A stretch of 64,000 nt of DNA from Elusimicrobiota bacterium (GTDB taxonomy: Bacteria > Elusimicrobiota > Elusimicrobia > FEN-1173). A model generated the notes under the pieces. The model had not been told where the DNA came from. It saw only the letters and a list, made by a program, of their open reading frames with translations, and searched no databases. The DNA is taken from the NCBI GenBank assembly GCA_016714745.1, contig JADKCG010000004.1, positions 1-64,000 on the forward strand. The letters run 5' to 3'. This document shows, one piece after another, positions 1 through 8,587 of the stretch (its first letter is position 1; every line of letters begins with the position of its first letter). The position numbers and the translations under genes are program-made.

Positions 1-218
1 TGGGCGACGTTCTCGCGGGACTGATGGCCGCTCTCCCCAGCCAATTGTCCGCGGTGGACGTGCCCGAACATCTTTGGCGAATCGCCGTCCTCGCTGTTTA
101 TCTGCACGGTTTGGCCGGAGATCTTGCTTGCAAAGAGAAGGGGCCCGTGTCGATGTTGGCCGGGGACGTCGCTGGCCATCTCTCCTCCGCTTTTCAACGG
201 CTTTTTCCTTCCTTCTAA
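1..218 (+). CDS. nnrD: NAD(P)H-hydrate dehydratase, C-terminal end (partial)
   Basis: The reading frame enters from the left edge (first full codon at base 3) and stops at 218. The visible 71 residues begin GDVLAGLMAAL and continue with AVYLHGLAGDLA and a final MLAGDVAGHL block, which is the C-terminal signature of the ribokinase-like NnrD (YjeF C-terminal) domain. The family dehydrates damaged NAD(P)H hydrates using ADP or ATP, and in many bacteria is fused to the NnrE epimerase. The N-terminal part lies outside the window, so fusion cannot be judged. It is followed by thiL, tsaE and tsaB, a common neighbourhood for yjeF/nnr genes. Confidence 0.8.
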   Translation, partial: GDVLAGLMAALPSQLSAVDVPEHLWRIAVLAVYLHGLAGDLACKEKGPVSMLAGDVAGHLSSAFQRLFPSF

Positions 219-249
219 ATAGCCTCACTCCCCCACAAGGGGTTAGAAT

Positions 250-259
250 TTGGTACAAT
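250..259 (+). promoter_or_regulatory. Possible extended -10 promoter
   Basis: TTTGGTACAATT contains an extended -10 (TGG then TACAAT at 254-259), 45 bases upstream of the ATG at 304. No convincing -35 hexamer lies 16-18 bases upstream. Similar TGN-TANAAT sites occur before ompH, thiG and glmU in this window. Prediction from sequence only. Confidence 0.35.
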
Positions 260-303
260 TCTGCTCACTCCATGCGCCGAAATTCTCTTTTCTTCCCGTG
301 ACC

Positions 304-1476
304 ATGACCGATCGAGAGACCCTGGCCCTTGCTGTTTCCTTGAGACGAAAAATTCACAATGTCCTGAACTGGGCGGGCGGGAGATGAAAACCACCGCCCT
401 TGTGGCCCACACTTTGCGTCAAGCGGGGATTCCCTTTCATCGTCACCGCCCCACGGGGATCGTCGCTCACCTTCGCCACGGAAAGGGGCCCTGCGTGGCG
501 TTTCGCGCCGACATGGACGCTCTGCCGCTCACCGAAACTTCCTCTCTCCCTTTTGCGTCACGTGTCCCCGGCGTCATGCACGCCTGTGGTCATGACGCTC
601 ACACCGCGATGTTGGCCGCGGCGGCGGTTCGTCTTAAAGGGCAAGGCCTGGGGGCTTCCGGGGCGATCAAATTCCTTTTTCAGCCTGATGAGGAAGGGTC
701 GGGCGGCGCCCGGCAACTTCTTAACCAAGGCGCTTTCCGCGCGCCTGCGGTTGACGCGGTGTTTGGCATTCATGTGAATCCCCGTCTTCCGGCCGGAACG
801 ATCGGGATCAAGGAGGGGCCGCTCATGGCCTCCGTCGACCGGTTCACCCTAATCGTCCGGGGTGAGGGCGGCCATGGGGCGTATCCCCACGAAGGCCGCG
901 ACGCCATTGTGATGGCGGCCCAGATCATTTCTTCTCTCCAATCGATTGTGTCCCGCCGTGTGGATCCTGTGGAACCTGTTGTCCTCACCGTGGGAACCAT
1001 TCAGGGGGGGGAACGGTTTAACATTTTGGCCTCTTCCGGTAACGCTCACGGGGACGGTGCGAACGTTATCGGAAAAATGGCACGCCCGCATGCCCCGCTT
1101 GATCCGCGAGGTCGCTCGCGGTGTTGCCCGGGCCCATGGGGGGCGGGTTGAACTGGTCTATGAAACGCTCAATAACTCTGTGATCAACGAACCCCACATG
1201 ACCGCTTTGGCACGCCGTGCCGCGCTGGACGTGGTCGGGAAAGGGCGCGTCGTCGATTTGGAACGACCGTCCATGGGGGGCGAAGATTTTTCGGAGTATC
1301 TCCACCGGGCTCCGGGTTGTTTTGCCTACGTGGGGACCGGTGCGAGCGCTCGAACGCGGCGACCTTGGCACCATGCCTCTTTTGTTTTGCACGAACCTTC
1401 CTTATTGGTGGGAGTTAAATTTTTTGTCGCTCTTGCGCGTCGAGCGTTATCCGAGGTCCCTTCAACGGGACGTTAA
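304..1476 (+). pseudogene. M20-family amidohydrolase (N-acyl-amino acid / hippurate hydrolase type), frameshifted
   Basis: Metal-dependent M20D amidohydrolases cleave N-acyl groups from amino acids. Family motifs are all present but in different frames: RADMDALPL, HACGHDAHTAM (metal-binding His/Asp), DEEG with the catalytic Glu, GGHGAYPHEG in the dimerisation domain, and GGEDFSEY near the C-terminus. The start at 304 gives MTDRETLALAVSLRRKIHN, then the frame breaks near 361-364: adding one C to the CC run restores HNVPELGGREMKTT. A second break lies near 1033-1040, after which the frame reads VTLTGTVRTLSEKW. Restored length is about 390 residues, normal for the family. Two indels in an otherwise well conserved gene suggest sequencing error, though real inactivation cannot be excluded because this enzyme is dispensable. 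Confidence 0.8.
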
Positions 1477-1507
1477 CGTGCGGAGAGTTTTTGGAAGGGC
1501 CCGAACC

Positions 1508-2474
1508 ATGGGCGATCTGGGCGAATGGGGTTTTTTAAAGAATTTGTTGCCGACGCTATCCAAAACCCTTTCGAAGCGGGTCGATCTGGGGCCTGGGGAC
1601 GATGCCGCGCTGGTTCGGTTTGGGCGGGATGTGCTGGCGATCACAACGGACATGCTGGTCGATGGGGTCCATTTTCGCCAGGAGTGGAGTTCGGGGGAGG
1701 ATTTGGGGCACAAGACCTTGGCCGTCAACTTGTCCGATCTGGCCGCCATGGGAGACGTGGAACCGACCGCCGGGGTTTTGTCGGCGGGAATTCCTCCGGA
1801 AACCCCGGTGGGCACCCTCCAAGGGCTGTATCGTGGGTTTGCACGATTGTCGCGGCGGCACGGGTTCGATCTTGTGGGGGGTGATACGGTCCGATCGGAT
1901 CGGTTGACCCTTTCACTGACCGCGCTCGGCCGCGTGCGGGGTCAGATTTTTAAGCGGTCGGGGGCCCGGGTGGGCGACGCTCTGATGGTGACGGGAACCC
2001 TGGGAGACGCTGTCGCGGGTTTGGCGATCTTGGAAAAGGGAAGTCGGGGCTACCCGGGATCGCCTTTTTCTCCGCCGTCGGCTGTTGCGTCCCACGCCTC
2101 GGTTGGAATGGGCGCGGAGCTTGGCAAAGACGGGGGGCGTCACGGCCTGTCTCGATTCGTCGGATGGGTTTTGGCGGAGCGTTTCGATTCTTGGAGAGGC
2201 CTCCGGGGTGGGCGCGGAGGTGTGGGCCGACCGACTGCCGTTGTCTCCCGCGCTTCGACGGTGGGCGGGCGATCGGGCGGAAGACCTCGCTTTGGTCGGC
2301 GGCGAGGATTACGAACTGATTTTTACGGCGCGGCCTGCTTTGGTTCGCCGAATAGAATCGATGGGTTTCGCCCGCGTGGTGGGATCAGTTGTCCCTGCTC
2401 GACGGGGTTTGACGGCGTTCCATGACGGTCGCCAAAGGGAGGTTCCCCCTGGCTTCGAACATTTTAACGGTTAA
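1508..2474 (+). CDS. thiL: Thiamine-monophosphate kinase (one frameshift)
   Basis: ThiL phosphorylates thiamine monophosphate to the pyrophosphate cofactor. The product starts MGDLGEWGFLKNLLPTLSK and carries DLGPGDDAALV, the Asp-rich Mg-ATP motif, then TDMLVDGVHF, LAVNLSDLAAMG and LVGGDTVRSD, all typical of ThiL/PurM-like kinases. Near 2045-2052 the frame changes: upstream reads VAGLAILEKG, downstream reads RDRLFLRRRLLRPTPR, then CLDSSDG and LVGGEDYELIF. One extra G in the GGGG run would explain it. Together the two parts give about 320 residues, the expected size. The gene sits between the M20 gene and tsaE; thiS and thiG lie 11 kb away, so thiamine synthesis is at least partly encoded here. 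Confidence 0.87.
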
Positions 2475-2952
2475 GAAAGTCCCGACGTTGTCCCGAGAAA
2501 CCACGGGCGAGGCTGAAACATTGGCCCTGGCCCGTGAAGTGGGGGCACTCTTGAAGCCTTCCGATTGGGTGGCTCTGATGGGCGAATTGGGGAGCGGCAA
2601 GACGGTTTTCGTCAAGGGCCTGGCGGAGGTTTTGAACTTGGAAGGAATTCCGCGGAGTCCCACGTTTTCCATCGTTCAAGTTCATCCGCCGAAGAAAGGC
2701 GGCATCGCGCTCCGCCATGTGGATCTCTATCGGCTGGCCGCCTCCGAGATCCCGGCTTTGGAATGGGAGGAACTTCACCAGGACACCGGTGTCACCGTGG
2801 TGGAATGGGCGGAGAAGTGCCAATACCTCTGGCCTTCCCAATGTCTTCCGATACGTATTTCCCATCAGGGGCAAGATGTTCGTCTCTTTGAGTTTTATAT
2901 CTACGGCGCCCGATCGGAAGACATCATTCGTCGATTAAAAGGAAAAAAATGA
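2422..2952 (+). CDS. tsaE: tRNA threonylcarbamoyladenosine biosynthesis ATPase TsaE
   Basis: TsaE is the P-loop ATPase that works with TsaB and TsaD in making t6A37 of ANN-decoding tRNAs. The sequence shows Walker A GELGSGKT around residue 53, the SPTFSIVQVH switch segment, HVDLYRL and VVEWAEK, all family hallmarks. The ATG at 2422 overlaps thiL by 53 bases and adds an N-terminal tail; a TTG at 2488 (MSRETTGEAETLALA) would give a more usual length, so the start is uncertain. Its stop overlaps the tsaB start (ATGA), which indicates coupled translation. Confidence 0.9.
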   Translation: MTVAKGRFPLASNILTVKKVPTLSRETTGEAETLALAREVGALLKPSDWVALMGELGSGKTVFVKGLAEVLNLEGIPRSPTFSIVQVHPPKKGGIALRHVDLYRLAASEIPALEWEELHQDTGVTVVEWAEKCQYLWPSQCLPIRISHQGQDVRLFEFYIYGARSEDIIRRLKGKK

Positions 2953-3758
2953 AAATTCTCGGGATCGAAACGACGGGCAGTCATTTGGGGGGGTGTCTTT
3001 GGGAAGATTTTCGAATCCGAGCGGAGAAGTCTTTTTCCGATGGCGCGTCCAACCGCCCTCACTTGATTCCCGCTTTGGACGGTATTTTTAAAAAGGTTCC
3101 CTTCGGTCCCCATGACCTAGACGCTCTGGCGGTGGACGTGGGCCCTGGGCGGTTTACCGGGATTCGTTTGGGCGTTTCCGCCGCCCGAACTTTGTCCATG
3201 ACGCTCCAAAAACCTCTGGTGGAGATGACGAGCTTGGAAGTCCTCGCGGCAGAAGGTTCGGGGTGGGAGACGGGGAAATCGTTCGTTTGGAATTTCCGTG
3301 AAGATATGTTGTGCGTGTTGGAAGATGCGCTTCGGGGCGACGTCTACATGGCGGTGTGGCGGTTCCACAAATTGACGGAGAAAAGCCGGCGCGGCGTGCC
3401 GTCCGGCCGTTCCTACCACACGTTTGGCCACCACTTCAAATTGGTCCATGCCCCGACCCTGTTTCCGTTTGATCGGTTCCTCCATTTCTTTCAAAGCTGT
3501 TTTCAGGCCCAGACGTTGCTCTTCGTAGGGTCCGCCGCCGCGCGCTACAAAAAAGAATTGTCCAAGGCGTTCGGCCAGCGGGCGCGATTTCGCCCGGATG
3601 TTCTGGAGCCCAAACCCTATTGGGTGGCCGCCTTGGGTTCGGAGAAATTTTTCCGCCGCGAGATTAAAACGTACACCCAAGTCCGCCCGCTCTATCTCCG
3701 TCCCTCCTACGCCGAAGAGGCCGCGGCCAAAGCCTTGGTCTCCTCGCCCTTCCGATGA
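2949..3758 (+). CDS. tsaB: tRNA threonylcarbamoyladenosine biosynthesis protein TsaB
   Basis: TsaB is the inactive ASKHA-fold partner that dimerises with TsaD in t6A synthesis. The N-terminus MKILGIETTGSHLGGCL, followed by LDALAVDVGPGRFTGIRLG and SLEVLAAEG, matches the family well; GPGRFTGIR is the most diagnostic motif. At 269 residues it is slightly long for TsaB, with an unusual Arg/His-rich stretch in the C-terminal half (residues about 135-165). The ATG overlaps the tsaE stop by four bases. No tsaD is in the window. Confidence 0.9.
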   Translation: MKILGIETTGSHLGGCLWEDFRIRAEKSFSDGASNRPHLIPALDGIFKKVPFGPHDLDALAVDVGPGRFTGIRLGVSAARTLSMTLQKPLVEMTSLEVLAAEGSGWETGKSFVWNFREDMLCVLEDALRGDVYMAVWRFHKLTEKSRRGVPSGRSYHTFGHHFKLVHAPTLFPFDRFLHFFQSCFQAQTLLFVGSAAARYKKELSKAFGQRARFRPDVLEPKPYWVAALGSEKFFRREIKTYTQVRPLYLRPSYAEEAAAKALVSSPFR

Positions 3759-3765
3759 TCGGAGA

Positions 3766-3794
3766 TGGACACCTTTTTTGAGTTCTGGTAAAAT
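3766..3794 (+). promoter_or_regulatory. Sigma70-type promoter for the ompH-lpx operon
   Basis: TGGACA at 3766-3771 and TAAAAT at 3789-3794 are separated by exactly 17 bases, with TGG directly before the -10 (extended -10). The start codon of ompH lies 37 bases downstream. This is the only strong promoter seen before the chain of overlapping genes that runs to at least 12582. Confidence 0.6.
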
Positions 3795-3830
3795 GACGTT
3801 TTGGTTATGGAACGAGGAGGTTCATCGTTT

Positions 3831-4565
3831 GTGAGACATTTCCTTTTTGGTTCCTTCCTTATCTTTTTTTGCGGTGCCGCCTGGGGCTTGGAGATCCCGG
3901 TACGCCGTGGGGGCCCCGCGGGGTCGTCGGTGGGATACGTGGATATGGAACTTGTGTTCCGGGAGTACCCGGAAGCGCGAAAGGCCCGGGAAGATTATCG
4001 CGCAGAGGTCGTTCGACATAAAGGGGAACTGGCCGAGCGGGAACGGGCCTTGGAAGATTTGAAAGGGGAACTTGCGGTGCTGAAAGGCGCGTCCCCCCCG
4101 GCGCCCACCATCGATCGATCTTCGATCCCAACGGATGGGGTGGCCTCCGTCCCCAGCACTTCAACTGTGCTGACCCCCGCTCTCAGCAGGGGAGCTTCGC
4201 CGGTTCTGTCCGACGGACTTCCTCAAAGATCGGCACTCTCAACGCAAACGCCCGACGCCAGCACCAGCACCGGGACGGCGGCCTCGGTCGCGGAAGGGAT
4301 TTCCTTTCGGGAAGGGCAATTACTGAAACGCCAGAAAGAGCTAGAAGAAGCGCGGGCCAGTTCCGCCCAGGCCCTCAAAGCCTTCGAAGCCTCGCGGGCG
4401 AAAACAATTTTGGGTCGGTTGTATAAGGCCCTTGTGGAACTGGCGAACGAACGGGGGATCAGTATTGTGGTGGATAAATCCGCCATTCTTTATGGGCAAA
4501 ACACCATTGATCTCACCGAGGCCCTCAACCGCCGCGTTCGGGGTTTGCCAGAAGAGGAAAAGTGA
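3831..4565 (+). CDS. OmpH/Skp-family periplasmic chaperone
   Basis: Skp/OmpH proteins hold unfolded outer-membrane proteins in the periplasm. I chose the GTG at 3831 because AGGAGG lies 11 bases upstream and the product then begins with a clean signal peptide (RHFLFGSFLIFFCGAAWG). VGYVDMELVFREYPEAR is the usual start of the mature OmpH domain, followed by a charged coiled coil (residues about 45-90). A Ser/Thr/Pro-rich linker of about 60 residues interrupts the coil, then a second coil and a C-terminal KALVELANERGISIVVDKS segment complete the fold. The linker makes it longer (244 residues) than typical Skp. Position directly upstream of lpxD is a classic arrangement. Confidence 0.82.
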   Translation: MRHFLFGSFLIFFCGAAWGLEIPVRRGGPAGSSVGYVDMELVFREYPEARKAREDYRAEVVRHKGELAERERALEDLKGELAVLKGASPPAPTIDRSSIPTDGVASVPSTSTVLTPALSRGASPVLSDGLPQRSALSTQTPDASTSTGTAASVAEGISFREGQLLKRQKELEEARASSAQALKAFEASRAKTILGRLYKALVELANERGISIVVDKSAILYGQNTIDLTEALNRRVRGLPEEEK

Positions 4566-5572
4566 AACTCCCCTTAAACGAAATCGTTGATCTGGTGGGC
4601 GGTACCCTTCTCGGCGATGGCACGGTGGTCGTGACGGGGGCCGCCGGGATCGGAGAGGCGGGGCCGGGAGACATCACTTTTTTGGCAAACCCGAAATATG
4701 GATCCCAGATCGCCACCACAAAAGCCAGTGCGGTGATCGTCACCGCTGATGTGGACACCGGAGGCCGTCCCGCGGTTGTCCACAAGAACCCGTCCCTTGC
4801 ATGGGCGAAAGTGTTGGAACTGTTGGACCGCGAGCGAACGCGACGCCCAACGGGGATTCACCCCACCGCGGTCATTGCTCCCTCCGCCAAAGTGGGGCGC
4901 AACGTGACTTTGGGCGCCTTCACGGTTGTGGAAGAAGGCGCTGTTATTGGGGACAACACAATCCTTTACGCTCATGTCTATGTGGGTTTTGACACAACGA
5001 TTGGATCGGATTGTTTAATTTATCCCCGCGTCACCTTGCGCGAGCGGGTCACGGTGGGCAACCGCTGTATTTTCCAGCCCGGGGTCGTGATCGGGGGAGA
5101 CGGGTTCGGTTTCGCTTTGACGGGGGGACGGCAGTATAAGATCCCTCAGGTGGGGACCGTGGTGATAGAAGACGACGTGGAAGTTCAAGCCAACACCACC
5201 ATTGACCGGGGGGCGGTGGGCGTGACGTGGATCCGAAAAGGAACGAAAATTGACAATTTGGTTCAGCTCGTTTATGGGGTTGAAGTGGGGGAAAACAGCT
5301 TAATTGCGGCTTTGACCGGCGTGGCGGGGTCAACGAAGATCGGCAAAAACGTGACCCTGGCCGCCCAAGTGGGCGTGGTGGGCCACATCGAAATCGGGGA
5401 TAATGTGGTGGCCGCGGGACGAAGCGGGATTTCGCATAACTTGAAACCCAACCAGATTGTTTGGGGATCTCCCGCACAGCCCATTCACGAGGAAATGAAA
5501 ATGTTGGCGGCGCTCCGTCGATTGCCGAAATTGTTGGACGAATTTAAGGAAATGAGGAAAAAAATCCGATGA
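4562..5572 (+). CDS. lpxD: UDP-3-O-acylglucosamine N-acyltransferase
   Basis: LpxD adds the N-linked hydroxyacyl chain in the third step of lipid A synthesis, using acyl-ACP. The GTG start overlaps the ompH stop (GTGA). The N-terminal uridine-binding domain (residues 1-95) is followed by hexapeptide repeats from about residue 100, seen as HPTAVIAPSAKVGRNVTLG and many I/V-G-X4 turns. QVGVVGHIEIGDNVV carries the conserved catalytic-region His. The C-terminus ends in a helical MKMLAALRRLPKLLDEF segment. At 336 residues the length is normal. Translationally coupled to lpxC. Confidence 0.95.
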   Translation: MKLPLNEIVDLVGGTLLGDGTVVVTGAAGIGEAGPGDITFLANPKYGSQIATTKASAVIVTADVDTGGRPAVVHKNPSLAWAKVLELLDRERTRRPTGIHPTAVIAPSAKVGRNVTLGAFTVVEEGAVIGDNTILYAHVYVGFDTTIGSDCLIYPRVTLRERVTVGNRCIFQPGVVIGGDGFGFALTGGRQYKIPQVGTVVIEDDVEVQANTTIDRGAVGVTWIRKGTKIDNLVQLVYGVEVGENSLIAALTGVAGSTKIGKNVTLAAQVGVVGHIEIGDNVVAAGRSGISHNLKPNQIVWGSPAQPIHEEMKMLAALRRLPKLLDEFKEMRKKIR

Positions 5573-6474
5573 AAATATTTTCAACGGGAGAACCCCAACG
5601 CACGATCGCTCAAGAGGCGGTCTACAAGGGCATTGGGCTTCATACGGGAAACAAATGCCAGCTCGTCTTTAAGCCGGCCCCGGCCCACCACGGCGTTGTG
5701 TTCATTCGGACCGACCTCCCCGGACGCCCGCTTCTTCCCGCCCACCACTCTATTGTGTCCAGCGTGATTCGGGGCACGACTCTGAGCCTGGACGGCGAGA
5801 AAAATCATGAGGCGCGGGTTCACACGGTGGAACATGTTCTCTCGGCCCTCTACGGGCTTGGCATCGACAATATGGAAATAGAGGTGAACGCCAACGAGCC
5901 TCCCGTCGCCGATGGAAGCGCGGTGCCCTTCCTGGACGTTTTGGAGAAGGCCGGGGTCAAAGAATTATCCGAACCACGAAAATTTTTCCAACCGGACCCC
6001 CTGGACTATCGGGCGGGGGAAACCGCCTATGAGGTTCAGCCCGCCGATGATCTAACGTTGGAGACGGTTATTTCGTTTAAGCATCCGTTCATCGGCGACC
6101 AAAAGGTCCTGTTCACTTTGCGTCCCGGCAGTTTTCGATCGGATATATCCCGGGCCCGCACGTTCTGCTTTGATTACGAGGTGGAGGCGCTCAAACGCCA
6201 AGGGTTGGCCCGGGGCGGGTCCCTGGACAACGCGGTGGTCGTGGGCATGGACCGCATTCACAACAAAGAAAAGGTCCTTCGCTATCCCGACGAATTCGTT
6301 CGACATAAAACCTTGGATCTCCTGGGCGATCTCTATCTTTTGGGGTTTCCCTTGAAGGCCCACATCAAAGCGTTTCGTGTGGGTCACGGGCACAATGTGA
6401 ATTTGGTCAAACAGCTCGCCGCTCAAATGACCGGTGGATCTTTGCCGGTCGCCCAACCTGTTTCTTCCTATTAA
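5569..6474 (+). CDS. lpxC: UDP-3-O-acyl-N-acetylglucosamine deacetylase
   Basis: LpxC is the zinc enzyme for the committed step of lipid A synthesis. The start overlaps the lpxD stop (ATGA). Motifs include GIGLHTGN, HTVEHVLSALYGLGIDN (first zinc His plus catalytic Glu region), EPPVADGSAVPF, SRARTFCF and HKTLDLLGDLYLLG, giving the remaining zinc His and Asp, then GHGHNVNLV. The length of 301 residues is typical for stand-alone LpxC. It is not fused to FabZ as in Bacteroidota; fabZ follows as a separate gene. Confidence 0.95.
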   Translation: MKIFSTGEPQRTIAQEAVYKGIGLHTGNKCQLVFKPAPAHHGVVFIRTDLPGRPLLPAHHSIVSSVIRGTTLSLDGEKNHEARVHTVEHVLSALYGLGIDNMEIEVNANEPPVADGSAVPFLDVLEKAGVKELSEPRKFFQPDPLDYRAGETAYEVQPADDLTLETVISFKHPFIGDQKVLFTLRPGSFRSDISRARTFCFDYEVEALKRQGLARGGSLDNAVVVGMDRIHNKEKVLRYPDEFVRHKTLDLLGDLYLLGFPLKAHIKAFRVGHGHNVNLVKQLAAQMTGGSLPVAQPVSSY

Positions 6475-6487
6475 ATCGGAGGTTTCC

Positions 6488-6943
6488 ATGAACACCCCTG
6501 CCCCACGAAAGTTGACCGCGTTGGATGTGATGAAAGCCATTCCGCACCGCTATCCGATTCTGATGATCGATACGGCGGAAATCGTCGAAGCCGACAAAAA
6601 AATCACCGGTTTTAAATCTGTTTCCGGAAACGAACCTTTTTTTCAAGGGCATTTCCCCGGCCGGCCGATTATGCCGGGCGTCCTTATTGTGGAAGCCATG
6701 GCGCAGAGCGCGTGTGTCCTCTTCTTGGAAAAACCCGATAACAAAAATAAATTGGCTTTCTTCATGGGGATCGACAAGGTCAAGTTCCGAAAGCCGGTTG
6801 TCCCGGGCGATCAGCTTGAGCTGAGAGTGGAGATTCTCCGCCCCGGCCGGGTGGGAAAGGCCAGAGGCGAAGCCTTTGTCGGCGGGGTTCTTGTCACCGA
6901 GGCGGAGTTCATGTTCGCCATCGTTGACAAAGAGCCCGAATAA
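6488..6943 (+). CDS. fabZ: 3-hydroxyacyl-[ACP] dehydratase
   Basis: FabZ dehydrates 3-hydroxyacyl-ACP in fatty-acid elongation and competes with LpxA for the same substrate, so its place between lpxC and lpxA is common. The start at 6488 is supported by GGAGG six bases upstream. IPHRYPILMID carries the active-site His, and FFQGHFPGRPIMPGVLIVEAMAQ is the hot-dog helix with the catalytic Glu (quoted motif core GHFPGRPIMPGVL). Length 151 residues, normal for the family. Confidence 0.95.
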   Translation: MNTPAPRKLTALDVMKAIPHRYPILMIDTAEIVEADKKITGFKSVSGNEPFFQGHFPGRPIMPGVLIVEAMAQSACVLFLEKPDNKNKLAFFMGIDKVKFRKPVVPGDQLELRVEILRPGRVGKARGEAFVGGVLVTEAEFMFAIVDKEPE

Positions 6944-6945
6944 TC

Positions 6946-7770
6946 ATGGCGACAGAAACCCGCATCCATCCCACCGCGATTATTGACCCTTCGGCCAAGC
7001 TCGGTGTGGGCGTTGAGGTGGGGCCCTTCGTGGTGATGGGTCCGGAAGTTCAATTGGGAGACCGCTGTTACGTGGGACCCCATTGCGTGGTGGAATACGC
7101 GACGGTGGGAGAAGAATGCCGTTTTCTACCGCACGCGTTTGTGGGGACGGAACCGCAAGATTTGAAGTACAAGGGTGAAAAAACCCGGGTGGAACTGGGC
7201 GCGCGAACCACCGTTCGGGAATGCGCCACCATTCATCGGGGAACCGCGGCCGCGGGGGTCACGAAAGTGGGGTCGAATTGTTTGATCATGGCCTATGTCC
7301 ATGTCGCTCACGATTGCATGGTCGGGGACGGGGTCATCATGGCCAACGGGGCCACCTTGGCGGGGCATGTGGAGGTGGGGCCGGGCGCTTTTTTGGGTGG
7401 GCTTTGCGCCATCCATCAGTTCGTTCGCGTGGGAGCCGGGGCGATGATCGGTGGCGCGTCCATGGTCGCCCAGGACGTGATCCCCTTTGGGCTCACCCAC
7501 GGCAACCGCGCTAAAATTGTGGGCCTCAATGTGGTCGGTCTGCGTCGACGGGGGCTGTCCCGGGAGGCGTTAGCGGCGCTCAAGACGGCTTATCGCACGT
7601 TGTTCCATTCCGGGTTGGGATTGGCGGAGGCCATCGCCAAAATCGACCAGGGCTCTCACTCCCCCGAGCTCGACCAATTCCTTTCTTTCTTGCGCGGCCC
7701 CTCTGCCCGAGGTCTTTGCCGACCGGCCGCCAAGACCGACAGCGAAGACGCTGTCGAGTCCCTTTCTTAA
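6946..7770 (+). CDS. lpxA: UDP-N-acetylglucosamine O-acyltransferase
   Basis: LpxA starts lipid A synthesis by transferring a hydroxyacyl chain from ACP to UDP-GlcNAc. The protein is a left-handed beta-helix from residue 1 (HPTAIIDPSAKLGVGV onward), with GTEPQDLKYKGE and VHVAHDCMVGDGV; AHDC contains the catalytic His. The helical C-terminus starts near residue 195 (GLRRRGLSREAL). At 274 residues it is slightly longer than usual because of a Ser/Asp-rich tail. It starts two bases after fabZ ends. Confidence 0.95.
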   Translation: MATETRIHPTAIIDPSAKLGVGVEVGPFVVMGPEVQLGDRCYVGPHCVVEYATVGEECRFLPHAFVGTEPQDLKYKGEKTRVELGARTTVRECATIHRGTAAAGVTKVGSNCLIMAYVHVAHDCMVGDGVIMANGATLAGHVEVGPGAFLGGLCAIHQFVRVGAGAMIGGASMVAQDVIPFGLTHGNRAKIVGLNVVGLRRRGLSREALAALKTAYRTLFHSGLGLAEAIAKIDQGSHSPELDQFLSFLRGPSARGLCRPAAKTDSEDAVESLS

Positions 7771-7783
7771 GTTTTTTTTCCCT

Positions 7784-8587
7784 GTGAAACCGCTCGGGCT
7801 GATCGCCGGCAATGGGCAGTTCCCCTTGCTTTTGGCCGAGGAAGCCCGTCGTCAGGGGCGTTCCGTTGTGGTCGCGGCGATTGAAGGTGAAACCGATCCG
7901 GCCTTGGCCGAACGGGTGGACGCGTTCCACTGGATGAAACTCGGCCAGATCAAACGCACCATTCAAATTTTAAAAGACGCGGGGGCCGACGAAGCGGTGA
8001 TGGCCGGTCAGGTCAAACACGTGAGCATTTTCGATCTCCGTCATCTGGATGGAACCGCGGTCAAATTATTGGCCACTTTGCCGAACAAAAAAACCGACAC
8101 GATTTTGGGCGCTGTGGCCGCGGCCTTTGCCAAAGAAGGCATCCGATTCTTGCCGTCGACAACCTATCTCGCTGACCGGCTGGCCCCCGAAGGACCGATG
8201 ACGTCCCTCCGTCCGAACGGAGACCAAAAACGGGACATCGCCTTTGGGTTTCGCACCGCAAAGGCCATCGCGGGATTGGACCTGGGGCAGACCGTGTGCG
8301 TGAAGGACCAGGCGGTTTTAGCCATCGAGGCCATGGAAGGCACCGACGCCTGTATCCTTCGTGCCGGGGGGTTCTCGGCGGGGTTCACCGTGGCCAAAGT
8401 GGCCAAACCGCGCCAGGACATTCGTTTCGATGTGCCGGTGATCGGCCTTCGGACGTTGGAATCGCTCAAAGCCGCCAAGGCGGCCGTTTTGGCGGTTGAG
8501 GCGGGAAAGACCTTGCTGTTCGACAAGGATGAATTTCTGCAGGGCGCCCAGGAAGCGAACATCGTTGTGATCGGAGTTAAGGAATGA
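7784..8587 (+). CDS. lpxI: UDP-2,3-diacylglucosamine pyrophosphatase LpxI
   Basis: LpxI hydrolyses UDP-2,3-diacylglucosamine to lipid X and replaces LpxH in many bacteria. The protein starts KPLGLIAGNGQFPLLLAEEAR, matching the GIIAGGGxFP opening of the DUF1009 family, and contains DEAVMAGQVKHVSIFDL and the C-terminal VCVKDQAVLAIEAMEGTDA block. A GTG start at 7784 gives 267 residues, the family size. It overlaps the next gene by four bases (ATGA). No lpxH is seen in the window. Confidence 0.92.
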   Translation: MKPLGLIAGNGQFPLLLAEEARRQGRSVVVAAIEGETDPALAERVDAFHWMKLGQIKRTIQILKDAGADEAVMAGQVKHVSIFDLRHLDGTAVKLLATLPNKKTDTILGAVAAAFAKEGIRFLPSTTYLADRLAPEGPMTSLRPNGDQKRDIAFGFRTAKAIAGLDLGQTVCVKDQAVLAIEAMEGTDACILRAGGFSAGFTVAKVAKPRQDIRFDVPVIGLRTLESLKAAKAAVLAVEAGKTLLFDKDEFLQGAQEANIVVIGVKE

